Shown here one piece after another: positions 1 to 8,977 of a stretch of DNA of 64,000 bases. Numbering within the stretch: the stretch's first letter is position 1; each line of letters starts with the position of its first letter. This stretch comes from Streptomyces lateritius (GTDB lineage: Bacteria; Actinomycetota; Actinomycetes; Streptomycetales; Streptomycetaceae): contig NZ_BMTO01000010.1 of the NCBI RefSeq assembly GCF_014649715.1, forward strand, positions 121,688 to 185,687. The letters are read 5' to 3'. The translations under genes and the position numbers were made by a program. The notes beneath the pieces were generated by a model, which did no database searches, was not told where the DNA came from, and saw nothing but the letters and a program-made list of their open reading frames with translations.

Positions 1-66
1 GGGTAGAGGCAGTTCTCCCCGCCCGCTGGAGCGGCGTGCGGTCGGATCCTCCGGGAGGAGACACTC

Positions 67-786
67 ATGAACCTTACGGAAGGGCGCGAGGAACGCCCCT
101 TCTCCGTCACTCGTCGGGTGCGGGCCGCCGCGACCGAGGCGGGTCTGCCCCACGGCGTCGGCGGCCACGCGCGGCCGCTGCCGCCGGACCACACCCAGGC
201 GATCCTGGAGGCGACCAAGGAGGTCGCCGCGATCCTGAAGAGTTCCGGATGCCCGTTCGCACTGGTCGGCAGTGTCGCCGCGTACGCGCACGGCATCCCG
301 GTCCGGCTGCAGCACGACACCGACTTCGCGGTGCGTCGCGAGGACGCGGAGGAGATCACGCGGCTGCTCGCGGAGCGGGGCGTTCAGATCGTCGACCCTC
401 CGGAGGACTGGCTCATCAAGGCCCGTGCCCATGGCGAGCAGATCGACCTGATCTTCTCCCTCGCCGGGCGTCCGGTCACCACCGAGCTGCTCGACCGGGC
501 CCGGACGCTTCCCGTGGACTCGGTGCACATGCCGGTCCTCGATCCGACCGATCTCCTGACCAGCCGGCTGACGGCACTCTCCGAGCACCACTGCGACTTC
601 GGGGCTCTCCTCCCGGTCGCGCGCGGCCTGCGCGAGCGGGTCGACTGGGGCCGGGTCCGCGCCGAGACGGGAGACTCCCCCATGGCCGCGAGTTTTCTCT
701 ACCTGCTCGAACTGCTCGATGTGATCCAGCCCGACGACACCCGCGACGACGGGCGCGAGGACACGGGGGAGGACGGTCCCCGATGA
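67..786 (+). CDS. Nucleotidyltransferase-fold protein
   Basis: 239 aa. The start is set by GGGAGGAG six to seven bases upstream of ATG. Residues about 65-95 carry a nucleotidyltransferase-like core (LVGSVAAYAHG, then HDTDFAVR with a D-x-D pair), as in the AbiEii/MenA-like and other minimal nucleotidyltransferases. A second acidic strand, QIDLIF, follows. The substrate cannot be told. The stop codon overlaps the next start as ATGA, so it is translationally coupled to the alcohol dehydrogenase and the two probably act in one response. The C-terminal tail is rich in Asp and Arg and likely disordered. It could act on a nucleotide, an antibiotic or a tRNA; nothing in the sequence decides this. Confidence 0.75.
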   Translation: MNLTEGREERPFSVTRRVRAAATEAGLPHGVGGHARPLPPDHTQAILEATKEVAAILKSSGCPFALVGSVAAYAHGIPVRLQHDTDFAVRREDAEEITRLLAERGVQIVDPPEDWLIKARAHGEQIDLIFSLAGRPVTTELLDRARTLPVDSVHMPVLDPTDLLTSRLTALSEHHCDFGALLPVARGLRERVDWGRVRAETGDSPMAASFLYLLELLDVIQPDDTRDDGREDTGEDGPR

Positions 787-1967
787 GGGCCGTGACGTGG
801 CAGGGACGGCGGAAGGTGTCCGTGGAGTCGGTGCCCGACCCCACCCTGAAAGAGCCCACCGACGTGATCGTGCGGATCACCACGACCGGGCTGTGCGGAT
901 CGGATCTGCACCTGTACGAGGTGCTCGGCGCCTTCCTCGACGCCGGCGACATCCTCGGGCACGAACCCATGGGCGTGGTCGAGGAGATCGGCCCCGAGGT
1001 GCGCACACTCCGGCCCGGACAGCGTGTCGTGATCCCCTTCAACGTCTCCTGCGGCAGCTGTCCCATGTGCGGGCGGGGGCTGCACTCCCAGTGCGAGACG
1101 ACCCAGGTACGGGAGTACGGCACGGGAGCGGCGCTGTTCGGGTACACCAAGCTCTACGGCCAGGTCCCCGGCGGCCAGGCCGAGTACCTGCGCGTCCCGT
1201 TCGGCGACACCCTGCCGATCCCCGTGCCGGACGGCCCGCCGGACGACCGCTTCGTGTACCTCTCGGACGTGCTGCCGACCGCCTGGCAGGCGGTCGCGTA
1301 CGCGGACGTGCCCCCGGGCGGCTCCGTCGCGGTCCTCGGTCTGGGGCCGATCGGCGACATGGCCGCCCGTATCGCGGCGTTCCGGGGCGCCGGTCTCGTC
1401 ATCGGCATCGACCTCGTACCCGAACGGCTGGCCCGGGCGGCGGCGCGCGGCGTGCGTACGCTCGACCTCCGGGAGGAGGGAGCGGACATCGTCGAGGCGG
1501 TCCGCGACCTCACCGACGGGCGCGGCCCCGACGCGGTCATCGACGCCGTCGGCATGGAGGCGCACGGGGCCCCGATCGCGCGCGGTCTGCACACCATGGT
1601 GTCCCTGCTGCCCGACGCGCTCGCCCAGCGCCTCATGCGGCGTTTCGGCGTCGACCGTCTCGCCGCTCTCCACCTCGCCGTCGAACTCGTCCGGCGCGGC
1701 GGCACGGTCTCCCTCAGCGGTGTCTACGGAGGCGCGGCCGATCCGATGCCGCTCCTGGTCATGTTCGACAAGCAGCTCCAACTGCGCATGGGGCAGGCCA
1801 ATGTGCACCGATGGGTGGACGACCTGCTGCCGCTGCTGACCGACGCGGACCCGCTCGGTGTCGACGACTTCGCCACCCACCACGTCCCGCTGGGCGAGGC
1901 GCCCGCGGCGTACGAGATGTTCCAGCAGAAGCGCGACGGCGCGGTGAAGGTGCTCTTCACGCCGTGA
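783..1967 (+). CDS. Zinc-dependent alcohol dehydrogenase (MDR family)
   Basis: 394 aa, normal length for the medium-chain dehydrogenase family. The catalytic zinc ligands are visible as C38 (TTGLCGSD) and H60-E61 (LGHEPMG). The structural zinc site is the four-cysteine lobe C90, C93, C96 and C104. The NAD(P)-binding GLGPIG turn lies at about 186-191. It should oxidise an alcohol or reduce an aldehyde in the cytoplasm; GSDLHLYE and the long insertion place it near the glutathione-independent formaldehyde dehydrogenase/threonine dehydrogenase-like branch. The start overlaps the upstream stop (ATGA), so the two form an operon. The substrate is not predicted. Confidence 0.88.
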   Translation: MRAVTWQGRRKVSVESVPDPTLKEPTDVIVRITTTGLCGSDLHLYEVLGAFLDAGDILGHEPMGVVEEIGPEVRTLRPGQRVVIPFNVSCGSCPMCGRGLHSQCETTQVREYGTGAALFGYTKLYGQVPGGQAEYLRVPFGDTLPIPVPDGPPDDRFVYLSDVLPTAWQAVAYADVPPGGSVAVLGLGPIGDMAARIAAFRGAGLVIGIDLVPERLARAAARGVRTLDLREEGADIVEAVRDLTDGRGPDAVIDAVGMEAHGAPIARGLHTMVSLLPDALAQRLMRRFGVDRLAALHLAVELVRRGGTVSLSGVYGGAADPMPLLVMFDKQLQLRMGQANVHRWVDDLLPLLTDADPLGVDDFATHHVPLGEAPAAYEMFQQKRDGAVKVLFTP

Positions 1968-2062
1968 GAACGCGAGAACAGCCGTGCGCCGGACGGTCCT
2001 TACGGGCCGCGTGCCGCGTGTCGGCCCCGCTCCTTGCGCGCGGTTCGGCCACTCGTCGGGAC

Positions 2063-2503
2063 ATGCTCCCCCCCATGTGTTCGATGACCGCCTGCCTCCT
2101 CCTCGGCGCCCTGTGCGCCGGCCTTCCGGGGTGTGCGGACGTCGACGACCCGGCGGCGGCCGCGGAGGCCGCGGCCGTCCGGTTCACGGCGGCGCTCGCG
2201 GAGCCGGGCACCCGGTCCCTCGGCCTGGTGATGGGCCTGGTCGTCCTTCTGTCGTGGCTCGCTCAGTCCGTGACGGGTCTGGTGACCTACAACGAGGAGC
2301 AGTTGAGGGACCTCGAAGAGCCGTTGTCCTGGGGCACGTACATCTCCTCGGCCGAGTTCTGGAACCGTACGCTCCAGAACTGGCAGTCCGAGCTGCTCGC
2401 CGTCGCCTCCATGGTCGTGCTCTCGGTCTGTCTCCGGCAGCGCGGCTCCCCCGAGTCGAAGCCGGTCGGCTCCGCGCACACGGCGACAGGTGTGGAGGGC
2501 TGA
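2063..2503 (+). CDS. Chimeric protein: lipoprotein N-terminus joined to DUF6766-like membrane protein
   Basis: About 146 aa if it starts at ATG 2063; ATG 2075 and 2084 are alternatives and no clear ribosome site decides. The first ~50 residues look like a Streptomyces lipoprotein: hydrophobic signal, lipobox-like LPGC, then CADVDDPAAAAEAAA. The rest (SLGLVMGL onward, with a membrane segment, TYNEEQL, WNRTLQNWQSE, a second membrane segment and QRGSPESKPVG) looks like the body of a DUF6766 membrane protein lacking its own first residues. The join falls near 2207-2215. This is best explained by an in-frame deletion fusing two genes. It may still be expressed; function unknown. Confidence 0.6.
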   Translation: MLPPMCSMTACLLLGALCAGLPGCADVDDPAAAAEAAAVRFTAALAEPGTRSLGLVMGLVVLLSWLAQSVTGLVTYNEEQLRDLEEPLSWGTYISSAEFWNRTLQNWQSELLAVASMVVLSVCLRQRGSPESKPVGSAHTATGVEG

Positions 2504-2513
2504 CGCGCCTCCC

Positions 2514-3191
2514 CTACGGCAGCCGCCAGTCCACGGGCTGGGCGCCCTGGCGGAGCAGGAGGTCGTTGGCGCGGCTGAACGGGCGGGAGCCGAAGAAGCC
2601 GCGGTCCGCCGACATGGGGGACGGATGCGCGGACTCGATCGCCGGCAGGTCACCGAGCAGGGGGCGTGCGTTGCGGGCGTCGCGGCCCCACAGGATGGAC
2701 ACCAGCGGCTTGCCACGGGCCGCCAGCGCGCGGATCGCCTGCTCGGTGACCTCCTCCCAGCCCTTGCCGCGGTGGGCCGCGGGCTTCCGGGGCGCGGTGG
2801 TCAGCGCCCTGTTCAGCAGCAGGACGCCCTGACGGGTCCACGGGGTCAGGTCACCGTTGGAGGGGCGGGGCAGGCCGAGGTCCGTGTGCAGCTCGCGGAA
2901 GATGTTCTCCAGGCTCCCCGGCAGCGAGCGCACGTCCGGCGCGACGGCGAAACTGTGACCGATGGCCATCCCGGGGGTGGGGTACGGATCCTGGCCCACG
3001 ATGAGGACGCGCACCTCGTCGAAAGGCTGCTGGAAGGCGCGCAGGACGTGCTGTCCGGCGGGCAGATAGGTCCGACCGGCCGCGATCTCCGCGCGCAGGA
3101 AGTCGCCCATCGCCGCCACGCGCCCGGCCACGGGCCGCAGCGCCTCCGCCCAGCCGGGCTCCACCAGTTCGTTCAACGGTCGTGCTGTCAC
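2514..3191 (-). CDS. ung: Uracil-DNA glycosylase (family 1)
   Basis: 225 aa, standard length. It removes uracil from DNA to start base excision repair. The water-activating motif GQDPYPT is at 66-72 with catalytic D68. The uracil-binding motif LLLNRALTT is near 125-133, and the DNA-intercalation loop [11 protein letters not shown] starts at H189, followed by [11 protein letters not shown]. All key residues are present. It is divergent from the kinase-like gene at 3341, and the ~150 bases between them hold both promoters. Streptomyces often carry two ung copies; this may be either. Confidence 0.95.
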   Translation of the reverse strand: MTARPLNELVEPGWAEALRPVAGRVAAMGDFLRAEIAAGRTYLPAGQHVLRAFQQPFDEVRVLIVGQDPYPTPGMAIGHSFAVAPDVRSLPGSLENIFRELHTDLGLPRPSNGDLTPWTRQGVLLLNRALTTAPRKPAAHRGKGWEEVTEQAIRALAARGKPLVSILWGRDARNARPLLGDLPAIESAHPSPMSADRGFFGSRPFSRANDLLLRQGAQPVDWRLP

Positions 3192-3340
3192 AGCAGGTCA
3201 CCCTACCGGCCTACGGGGCCGCCCCGGACGGCCAACTCCCTTCCGCGTCCCCGCTCGTCCGTTCCTCGCCTTCCGACCCGGGGATAGGCTGCCTGCCGTC
3301 GTCCCTCCTCCTTTCCTCTTCCGTTTCCTGGAGCCGCTCC

Positions 3341-4339
3341 ATGAGGTCGCGCGGGCATTCATCCGGCCAGGTCGTCCTCGGCGTCGACTCGGGAGGCTCG
3401 GGTCTGCGGGTCGCGCTGGCGGAGGCCGGGAGCGGCCGCGTGGTGGACACGTTCTCCTCGCGGGAGCCGGTGCGGACCGGTCCCGGCGGCATCGAGGCGG
3501 CGCATCTGCTGGCGCAGTTGCTGCCGGCCGTCGAGGCGATGTCGCCCGGCGCCGACGGCGGTCCGGTGGTCGCCGCCGCGATCGGAGCGGCCGGCATGGC
3601 GACGCTCGGCGACGAGCTGCGTGCCGAGCTTCCCGGCGCCCTGGCGAAGGCGCTGGGCGTACGGAGTCTGGCGCTCGCCGCCGACGCGGTGACCGCGTAC
3701 GCGGGAGCGCTCGGGCAGCGGCCGGGGGCGGTCGTCGCCGGCGGTACGGGCCTGATCGCGCTGGGGACGGATCTGACCGGCTGGCGGCGGGCCGACGGGT
3801 GGGGGCATCTGCTGGGCGACTGCGGCAGCGGCGCGTGGATCGGCCGCTGTGGTCTGGAGGCGGCGCTGCGGGCGTACGACGGGCGGCGGGGCGGTTCGGC
3901 GGCGCTGCTCGCCCGCGCGGAGGAGCGGTTCGGCCCGGCGGCCGGGCTGCCCGGTGAGCTCTACCCGCGGACCGACCGGCCCGCCGTGCTGGCCTCGTTC
4001 GCGCCGGAGGTGGCCCGCTGCGCCGAGGACGGCGACCGCGTCTCGGAGCAGATCCTGGGCAGGGCCGCCGTGCACACCGCCGAGGCCGCGGCCGCCGTGT
4101 GCCCGGCCGAGGCGGTGTGCGAAGTCGCGCTGACCGGCGGCCTGTTCAAGCTGGGTGACGCCCTCCTCGTACCCCTGCGGGCCGAACTGGCGGAGCAACT
4201 TCCGCGGGCGCGGCTCGCGTCGGCGGAGGGGGATCCGCTCTCCGGATCCGTCGCTCTCGCCTCCGCCCTGGCCACGGGCACGCTGCGGCTTCCGACCGAT
4301 CCACGACTGCTGTACGTAACAGAGCAACTGACGTCGTAG
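3341..4339 (+). CDS. N-acetylglucosamine kinase-like protein (BadF/BadG/BcrA ATPase family)
   Basis: 332 aa from ATG 3341, preceded by TGGAG; the frame is open further upstream but lacks a better site. The phosphate-1 loop LGVDSGGSGLRVAL is at the N-terminus. The ASKHA adenosine/phosphate motif appears as VVAGGTGLIALG, followed by GWGHLLGDCGSGAWIGR, the signature of bacterial and eukaryotic GlcNAc kinases. The C-terminal ALTGGLFKLGD closes the fold. It should phosphorylate GlcNAc or a related amino sugar in the cytoplasm. That would fit GlcNAc released by the N-glycan locus at 24-35 kb, but the two are 20 kb apart and this link is inference. Confidence 0.8.
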   Translation: MRSRGHSSGQVVLGVDSGGSGLRVALAEAGSGRVVDTFSSREPVRTGPGGIEAAHLLAQLLPAVEAMSPGADGGPVVAAAIGAAGMATLGDELRAELPGALAKALGVRSLALAADAVTAYAGALGQRPGAVVAGGTGLIALGTDLTGWRRADGWGHLLGDCGSGAWIGRCGLEAALRAYDGRRGGSAALLARAEERFGPAAGLPGELYPRTDRPAVLASFAPEVARCAEDGDRVSEQILGRAAVHTAEAAAAVCPAEAVCEVALTGGLFKLGDALLVPLRAELAEQLPRARLASAEGDPLSGSVALASALATGTLRLPTDPRLLYVTEQLTS

Positions 4340-4426
4340 AGAACGGTTCGGACAAAGCGGGGCAGATAACGCTCGACTGCACCTCACCGCACTGCGCGGC
4401 GGCCAAAACCAGTAGCATGCGGCGCC

Positions 4427-5350
4427 ATGAGCTCCCCCACTGGGCCCGCTTCCGGCCTGCCTGTACGAATGCCGCGACCCCGCCAGCCCGGACGGCACCG
4501 TCGCCCCGAACCCGCGGCGGCGCCCGAGGGCGCTCCCGCACTCGTCCTCGCCGTTCCCGGCGTGCCCTCGGCCGCCATACGCTCGCTGGCCGAGGAGGTT
4601 GTGAGCATCGCCCGTTCCGAGCTGCCCGGCCTCGAGGCCGCGATCGGCTACCTGGACGGTGACGACGCCGAGTACCCGACGCTCGGGACCGTGCTGACGC
4701 GCGCCGAGTCGCTGCGCACCGAGCGCTACGAGCTGGCTCTGGCCGCCGGCCGCGAGGTCAGCGCCCCCGAGGGCCCGGCCGCCGTGGTGGTTCCGCTGCT
4801 CGCGGGCCCGGACAGCGCGCTGATGCGGCAGATCCGCCAGGCCGTGATGGACAGCGGCAACGTGGCCGAGCTGACGGACGTTCTCGGGCCGCACCCGCTG
4901 CTCGCCGAGGCCCTGCACGTGCGCCTGTCGGAGGCCGGCCTGGCCCGCGCCGACCGCGCCCGGCTCTTCACGGTGGCCACGGCCGCCGACGGCATCGTGC
5001 TGGCGACGGTCGGTGGCGAGGAGGCGGTCCAGGCCGCCGGGATCACCGGCATGCTTCTGGCCGCGCGCCTGGCCGTCCCGGTGATGGCCGCCGCCGTCGA
5101 CCAGGAGGGCTCGATCGCCGCGATCGCCGAGCAGCTGCGCGGCTCCGGCTCGGAGCAGCTGGCGCTCGCTCCCTACCTGATCGGACCGGAGCTGGCCGAC
5201 GGCCTGCTCGACGCGGCCGCCAAGGAGGCCGGCTGCGCCGCCGCCGAGCCGCTGGGCGCCTACCCGGCGATCGGCAAGCTGGTGCTCTCGCAGTACACGG
5301 CCACCCTGGGCATAGCCCCTCAGCAGCCGCAGGGCGCCCCGGCCCTCTGA
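4427..5350 (+). CDS. CbiX/sirohydrochlorin chelatase-like protein
   Basis: 307 aa. Two tandem CbiX-type domains can be traced: ALVLAVPGVPSAAIRSLAEE at about 38-57 and VATAADGIVLATVGGEE at about 183-199, each followed by a central sheet segment (VVVPLLAGPDSALM; LALAPYLIGPEL). True chelatases begin with a His in a GHGS-like loop; here the first loop reads AVPGVPS and has lost it. It may be a non-catalytic relative or bind metal or tetrapyrrole differently. TAGCAT lies eight bases before the ATG, as expected for a leaderless mRNA. A strong terminator follows at 5392-5427. Confidence 0.75.
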   Translation: MSSPTGPASGLPVRMPRPRQPGRHRRPEPAAAPEGAPALVLAVPGVPSAAIRSLAEEVVSIARSELPGLEAAIGYLDGDDAEYPTLGTVLTRAESLRTERYELALAAGREVSAPEGPAAVVVPLLAGPDSALMRQIRQAVMDSGNVAELTDVLGPHPLLAEALHVRLSEAGLARADRARLFTVATAADGIVLATVGGEEAVQAAGITGMLLAARLAVPVMAAAVDQEGSIAAIAEQLRGSGSEQLALAPYLIGPELADGLLDAAAKEAGCAAAEPLGAYPAIGKLVLSQYTATLGIAPQQPQGAPAL

Positions 5351-5391
5351 GCGGCGCGAGCCGCGCTCGGGCCGCTGGTGGGCGTACGGAG

Positions 5392-5427
5392 AAGGGCCCG
5401 CACCGGAGACGTCCGGTGCGGGCCCTT
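5392..5427 (+). terminator. Strong factor-independent terminator
   Basis: A perfect 16-bp stem: AAGGGCCCGCACCGGA pairs with TCCGGTGCGGGCCCTT around a four-base GACG loop, 41 bases after the CbiX-like stop. The symmetric AA/TT flanks suit termination from either side. Confidence 0.9.
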
Positions 5428-6178
5428 CCGCGTCCCGGGACACGCGCCGGCCTCCGGGGTCGGCAGGACCGGCTCGGCGGCCTGGGCGCGTGCGGGCGCG
5501 CCGGCCCCTGGGGCGGAGGGCCCGGCTCGGCGACCGGGGCGCGGGCGCTGCCCTCCCTGGTCGCGATCGGCCGAGACGCCGCGCCGGCCGCCTGGAGGCC
5601 CCGCCTCGGGCGCTGCGGGCCTGAGGCGGGGCCTCCAAGCGGTCGGCGCAGGGGCTCATGGCGGCGTACGCCGCCACGAGAGCCTGCCCCGCCCCCGCTG
5701 AGCCGAAAACCCCACGGGAGCCACTGGGCGGCTCAAGGCCCCCTGGCGGGCTTCGCGCAGCCCGCACGCGGCCGATGCCGCCGGAGGAGCCATGCGCTCC
5801 GCGGGACGCGGACGGCCGCCCGCGGGCTGTACACACGCGGACCGGACCCCCCGCTCAGCCGAAGACCCGCAGCAGCCACGGAACGGGGCAAGGCCCACCG
5901 GCCGGCCCACGTGCGGGCCCTGCGCACCGCCGCTGCCGAAGGCGGACCTGGGCACCACCGGTCAAGGTCCTGATGGGGGTTGTACGGCCCCACGGCCACG
6001 GCCCCTCACCCGTCGGGGAATGAGCCGCGGGAGCTCCGCCGCGGCGCCGGTTCTCCTCACCCCGGGCGGGCCCCGTCAGCCGAAGAACGGGCAGGAGCCC
6101 CGCCCGGTCGCCTCAGATCCTTGCGGGGGCATGGGGCCATGCTGTGCCACCCACGCCGAACGGCCCCCCGTCCCCCGC
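5428..6178. other. Gene-poor GC-rich intergenic stretch with degenerate repeats
   Basis: About 750 bases between two terminated genes with no credible coding frame: open frames here lack ribosome sites and recognisable motifs. It holds a long hairpin at 5593-5637. It also holds three loose copies of a motif close to CAGCCGAAGAC followed by GCAGGAGCCAC, near 5700, 5858 and 6078. It may be a worn array of a dispersed repeat. No promoter or RNA gene was recognised. Confidence 0.5.
5593..5637. repeat. Long perfect inverted repeat (hairpin)
   Basis: TGGAGGCCCCGCCTC pairs exactly with GAGGCGGGGCCTCCA around a 15-base spacer that can add three or four more pairs. It is 165 bases past the first terminator, so it could be a second terminator or a structured RNA element. 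No gene ends nearby on either strand. Confidence 0.6.
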
Positions 6179-7234
6179 TCACCCCAGGATCAGGCACGAG
6201 GCCGCGGGGGCGGCGATCGACCCTCCGCGGCGCGGGATGCCCGTCGCCGGGTCGAGGTCGAACCAGGTGATGTCGCCGGAGCGCTCGTTCGCCGCGTAGA
6301 GGCGGCGGGCCGTGGGGGCGAGGGTGAGGTCGCGGGGCCAGCGGCCGCCGCTGGAGACCGTGGTCACGAGGGTGGGCTTCTCGCCGCTCGGGTCGAGGGC
6401 GAGCACGGCGATGCTGTCGTCGCCTCGCACGGCGGCCCACAGGTGCCGTGCGTCGGGGGACGCGACGATCGCGGAGGGGTAGCTCGGCGCGGTGGCGCCT
6501 TCCGGTACGACGTGGGTCTCGCCGAGCGGTTCCAGGACGCCCTCGGCCGCGTCCCAGCGGCAGACGGTGACGGTGGGCACCAGCTCGTTCAGGACGTAGG
6601 CGTGGGTCCCGGCCGGGTGGAACGCCAGGTGGCGGGGTCCGGTGCCCGCGCCGAGGACGGTCTCGCCGTGCGGTCGCAGTGTGCCCGCGGCCGCGTCGAG
6701 CCGGTAGATCCGTACCGAGTCGGTGCCGAGGTCCACGGCGGTCACCCACGGGCCGCCGGGAGCCGGCAGGACCTGGTGGGCGTGGGGCCCGCTCTGGCGG
6801 CCGGCCACCGGGCCCGACCCCTGGTGCCGGGCGACGTCGCTCGCGGCGCCCAGGGAGCCGTCGGCGGCGACGGGCAGGGCACTGACGCTGCCGGAGCCGT
6901 AGTTGGCGGTGAGGACGTGACCGGACGTGACGGCGAGGTGGGTAGGTCCGGCACCTCGGACGGACACCGGGTCGCCGAGCGGACGCGGCACCGCTCCGGA
7001 GACGTCGAAGGCGACCGCGGCACCGTCCTCGGTCTCCGAGACGGCGTAGAGCACCGTGCCGGCGAGGGCGAGGTACGACGGGTCCGTGACCGCGTCCGTC
7101 GCGCCGGTGACGGTCAGGGCTCCGGTCGCCTCGTCGACGTCGGCGGCCAGGACGCCATGACCTCCCGCCGAGGTGAACGACCCGATGAAGGCCCGTACCG
7201 CCCGTACCGGCTGCCGCCCGCCTGTGCCGCCCAT
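6179..7234 (-). CDS. Lactonase-family seven-bladed beta-propeller (YkgB/6-phosphogluconolactonase-like)
   Basis: 351 aa, usual length for the family. The start is ATG with AAGGGGAG six bases upstream. The N-terminus FIGSFTSAGGHGV, the repeated HLAVTSGHVLTANYGSGSVS and RHLAFHPAGTHAYVLNEL strands, and the PRDLTLAPTARRLYAANERS blade are characteristic. Members hydrolyse 6-phosphogluconolactone or related sugar lactones. No signal peptide is seen, so it is probably cytoplasmic. It is monocistronic, between the gene-poor stretch and a terminator for the FUSC gene. It could instead act on another lactone. Confidence 0.85.
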   Translation of the reverse strand: MGGTGGRQPVRAVRAFIGSFTSAGGHGVLAADVDEATGALTVTGATDAVTDPSYLALAGTVLYAVSETEDGAAVAFDVSGAVPRPLGDPVSVRGAGPTHLAVTSGHVLTANYGSGSVSALPVAADGSLGAASDVARHQGSGPVAGRQSGPHAHQVLPAPGGPWVTAVDLGTDSVRIYRLDAAAGTLRPHGETVLGAGTGPRHLAFHPAGTHAYVLNELVPTVTVCRWDAAEGVLEPLGETHVVPEGATAPSYPSAIVASPDARHLWAAVRGDDSIAVLALDPSGEKPTLVTTVSSGGRWPRDLTLAPTARRLYAANERSGDITWFDLDPATGIPRRGGSIAAPAASCLILG

Positions 7235-7253
7235 GGCTTTCTCCCCTTGCCGC

Positions 7254-7279
7254 CGGGGCGGTCGCGGTTGACCGCCCCG
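7254..7279 (-). terminator. Terminator of the FUSC gene
   Basis: A 10-bp perfect stem (CGGGGCGGTC with GACCGCCCCG) and a six-base loop, 45 bases downstream of the leftward FUSC stop and just upstream of the lactonase start. Confidence 0.75.
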
Positions 7280-7323
7280 TAGTCCGGGCCGACGGTAGCA
7301 GGCGGTCTAGACCAAGTGGCCGG

Positions 7324-8835
7324 TCAGGAACGGACCAGTCGCGACGTGGGAGGAGTGCGCAGCGGCTCGTCGAGGGCGGCGAGCAGCCTCTCCAGCCCTG
7401 TGACGTGGGTGAGCACCGGCCCTCCGGGCTCCGGTACGGCCCGGGCCCCTGCCGAGGCGCCCGTCCCCGGGGCCCGCCCGGCAGCGGGCGAGGTAAGCGC
7501 CTCGACGGCCGCCTCGACCCGCCAGCAGGCCGCCGCGAGCCGGGCGTCGTGGCTCGCGGCCGGGTCCGCCGCGACCCTGACCAGTCCCCGCACCTCGTCG
7601 GCGCATTCGTCGAGGAGGGCGATGACACGACGGGCACGCGCCTTGCGGGCCCGGTACGGGTTCAGCGGGTGGACCAGCGGCGCCAGGGAGAGCCGTACCC
7701 GTCCCAGCAGCAGCTCCAGCTCGGCGGCGTGGGGAGAGGGGTCGGCCTCGGGGTCGCCGGCGAGACGCCGCAGGGAGGCCGAGGTGGCGGCGCGGACGCA
7801 GTGCAGGGCGCGCTGGATCCACGCGTCGTTCGTGGCGTGGGTGGTGACGGGGAGGACGAGCAGCACGGCGAGCGCCGCGCAGACCGCGCCCACGGCGGTC
7901 TCTTCCAGGCGCAGTACGAGCAGCCCGGTGTCGAGGACGCCGAGCAGGCCGTAGAGAAGACCGGCCATGACGGTGACGGCCAGGATCATCCAGCTGTACG
8001 AGACGGCTGCCGTGTAGAAGATGCCGAAGACGCAGAGGGCGACCAGGGCCGCTGTCGGGGCGGGCGCGCCGTGCAGCGGGATGGCGATCAGCATGCCGGC
8101 GGCGATGCCGATCACCGTGCCGAGCACGCGACGGAAACCGCGGACCAGGGTCTCGCCGCGCGAGGCCGTGTTGACGAAGATCCACCATGTGGTGCCGACG
8201 GCCCAGTACCAGCGTTCCTCGGAGAGGACCTGGCCGAGGGAGAGCGCCACGGCGCAGGCCGCCGTCGCCTGGATCGCCTGCCGGGTGGTCACGCGGGCGA
8301 GCCCGGTGCCCGGCAGCGGGGGCGGCTGAGGCGCGGGCGGGGTCCGCCGTTCGATGGGCCAGAGCACGAAGCGCACGCCGCCGGCCACCAGAAGAGCGAG
8401 CCCCACCGCGACGCAGATCTCGGGGAGCTGCTCGGGGCGCGCGTGCAGGAACTGGGTGATGAAGAAGTTCATGAACGCGAAGATCCCCAGCGCGTGCCCG
8501 CGCGGGCCCCAGCGGCGGGCGTAGACACCGCAGAAGACGACGAGGAGGAAGGCCGCGTCGCGTACGGGGGTGACGCCGTGGAGGGTGGTGGCCAGCGCGA
8601 GGACCGGGAAACCGGCGGTGGGCAGGAGCGCGGTGGTGACACGCTGGGCGCGGACCGTCGCGTCCGTCACCGTGAAGAGCGCGAGCATGGCCGCCAGGCC
8701 GCCGGTGAGGGAGGCGGTCAGCGAGAGCCCGGCGACCTCCGCGACGGCGACGGCGAGGCCGACGCCGACGACGGCGCGCAGTGAGGTCCTGAGCCGGAGA
8801 AGCCCCGGGTCCGGAGCGACGAACATCCTCTTCAC
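7324..8835 (-). CDS. FUSC-family inner-membrane protein
   Basis: 503 aa from GTG 8835; ATG 8826 is the alternative and the open frame runs further upstream. Two blocks of closely packed membrane helices can be read. Block one is about 18-150 (AVVGVGLAVAVAEVAGLSL, MLALFTVTDATVRA, ALGIFAFMNFFITQFLHA). Block two is about 195-345 (AIQATAACAVALSLG, WYWAVGTTWWIFVNTASRGE, VLGTVIGIAAGMLIAIPLHG). The motif WWIFVNTASRGETLVRGFRRVLGT is the FUSC signature. A soluble C-terminal region follows. Relatives move fusaric acid or aromatic acids (AaeB) or are of unknown substrate. A palindrome at 8978-8999 lies upstream. Confidence 0.85.
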   Translation of the reverse strand: MKRMFVAPDPGLLRLRTSLRAVVGVGLAVAVAEVAGLSLTASLTGGLAAMLALFTVTDATVRAQRVTTALLPTAGFPVLALATTLHGVTPVRDAAFLLVVFCGVYARRWGPRGHALGIFAFMNFFITQFLHARPEQLPEICVAVGLALLVAGGVRFVLWPIERRTPPAPQPPPLPGTGLARVTTRQAIQATAACAVALSLGQVLSEERWYWAVGTTWWIFVNTASRGETLVRGFRRVLGTVIGIAAGMLIAIPLHGAPAPTAALVALCVFGIFYTAAVSYSWMILAVTVMAGLLYGLLGVLDTGLLVLRLEETAVGAVCAALAVLLVLPVTTHATNDAWIQRALHCVRAATSASLRRLAGDPEADPSPHAAELELLLGRVRLSLAPLVHPLNPYRARKARARRVIALLDECADEVRGLVRVAADPAASHDARLAAACWRVEAAVEALTSPAAGRAPGTGASAGARAVPEPGGPVLTHVTGLERLLAALDEPLRTPPTSRLVRS

Positions 8836-8977
8836 GGCGGTCGACCGCCCCCCTCGCCTCGCGTCTCTCGCCGATCCGCGGGCGGCCCGGGGTGTGGGGC
8901 GCGCGCGGACACGACGAAGGCACCGCGCTCCGGGCCGGCCTCGTCGCCTGCCTGGCGCTGCGCGGCGCCGAAAGTGT

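Noticed and set aside
7304-7313. GGTCTAGACC palindrome near the FUSC terminator
   Set aside because: Ten bases only, inside a terminator region, no gene starts nearby, and it differs from the LacI sites. Not supportable as an operator.
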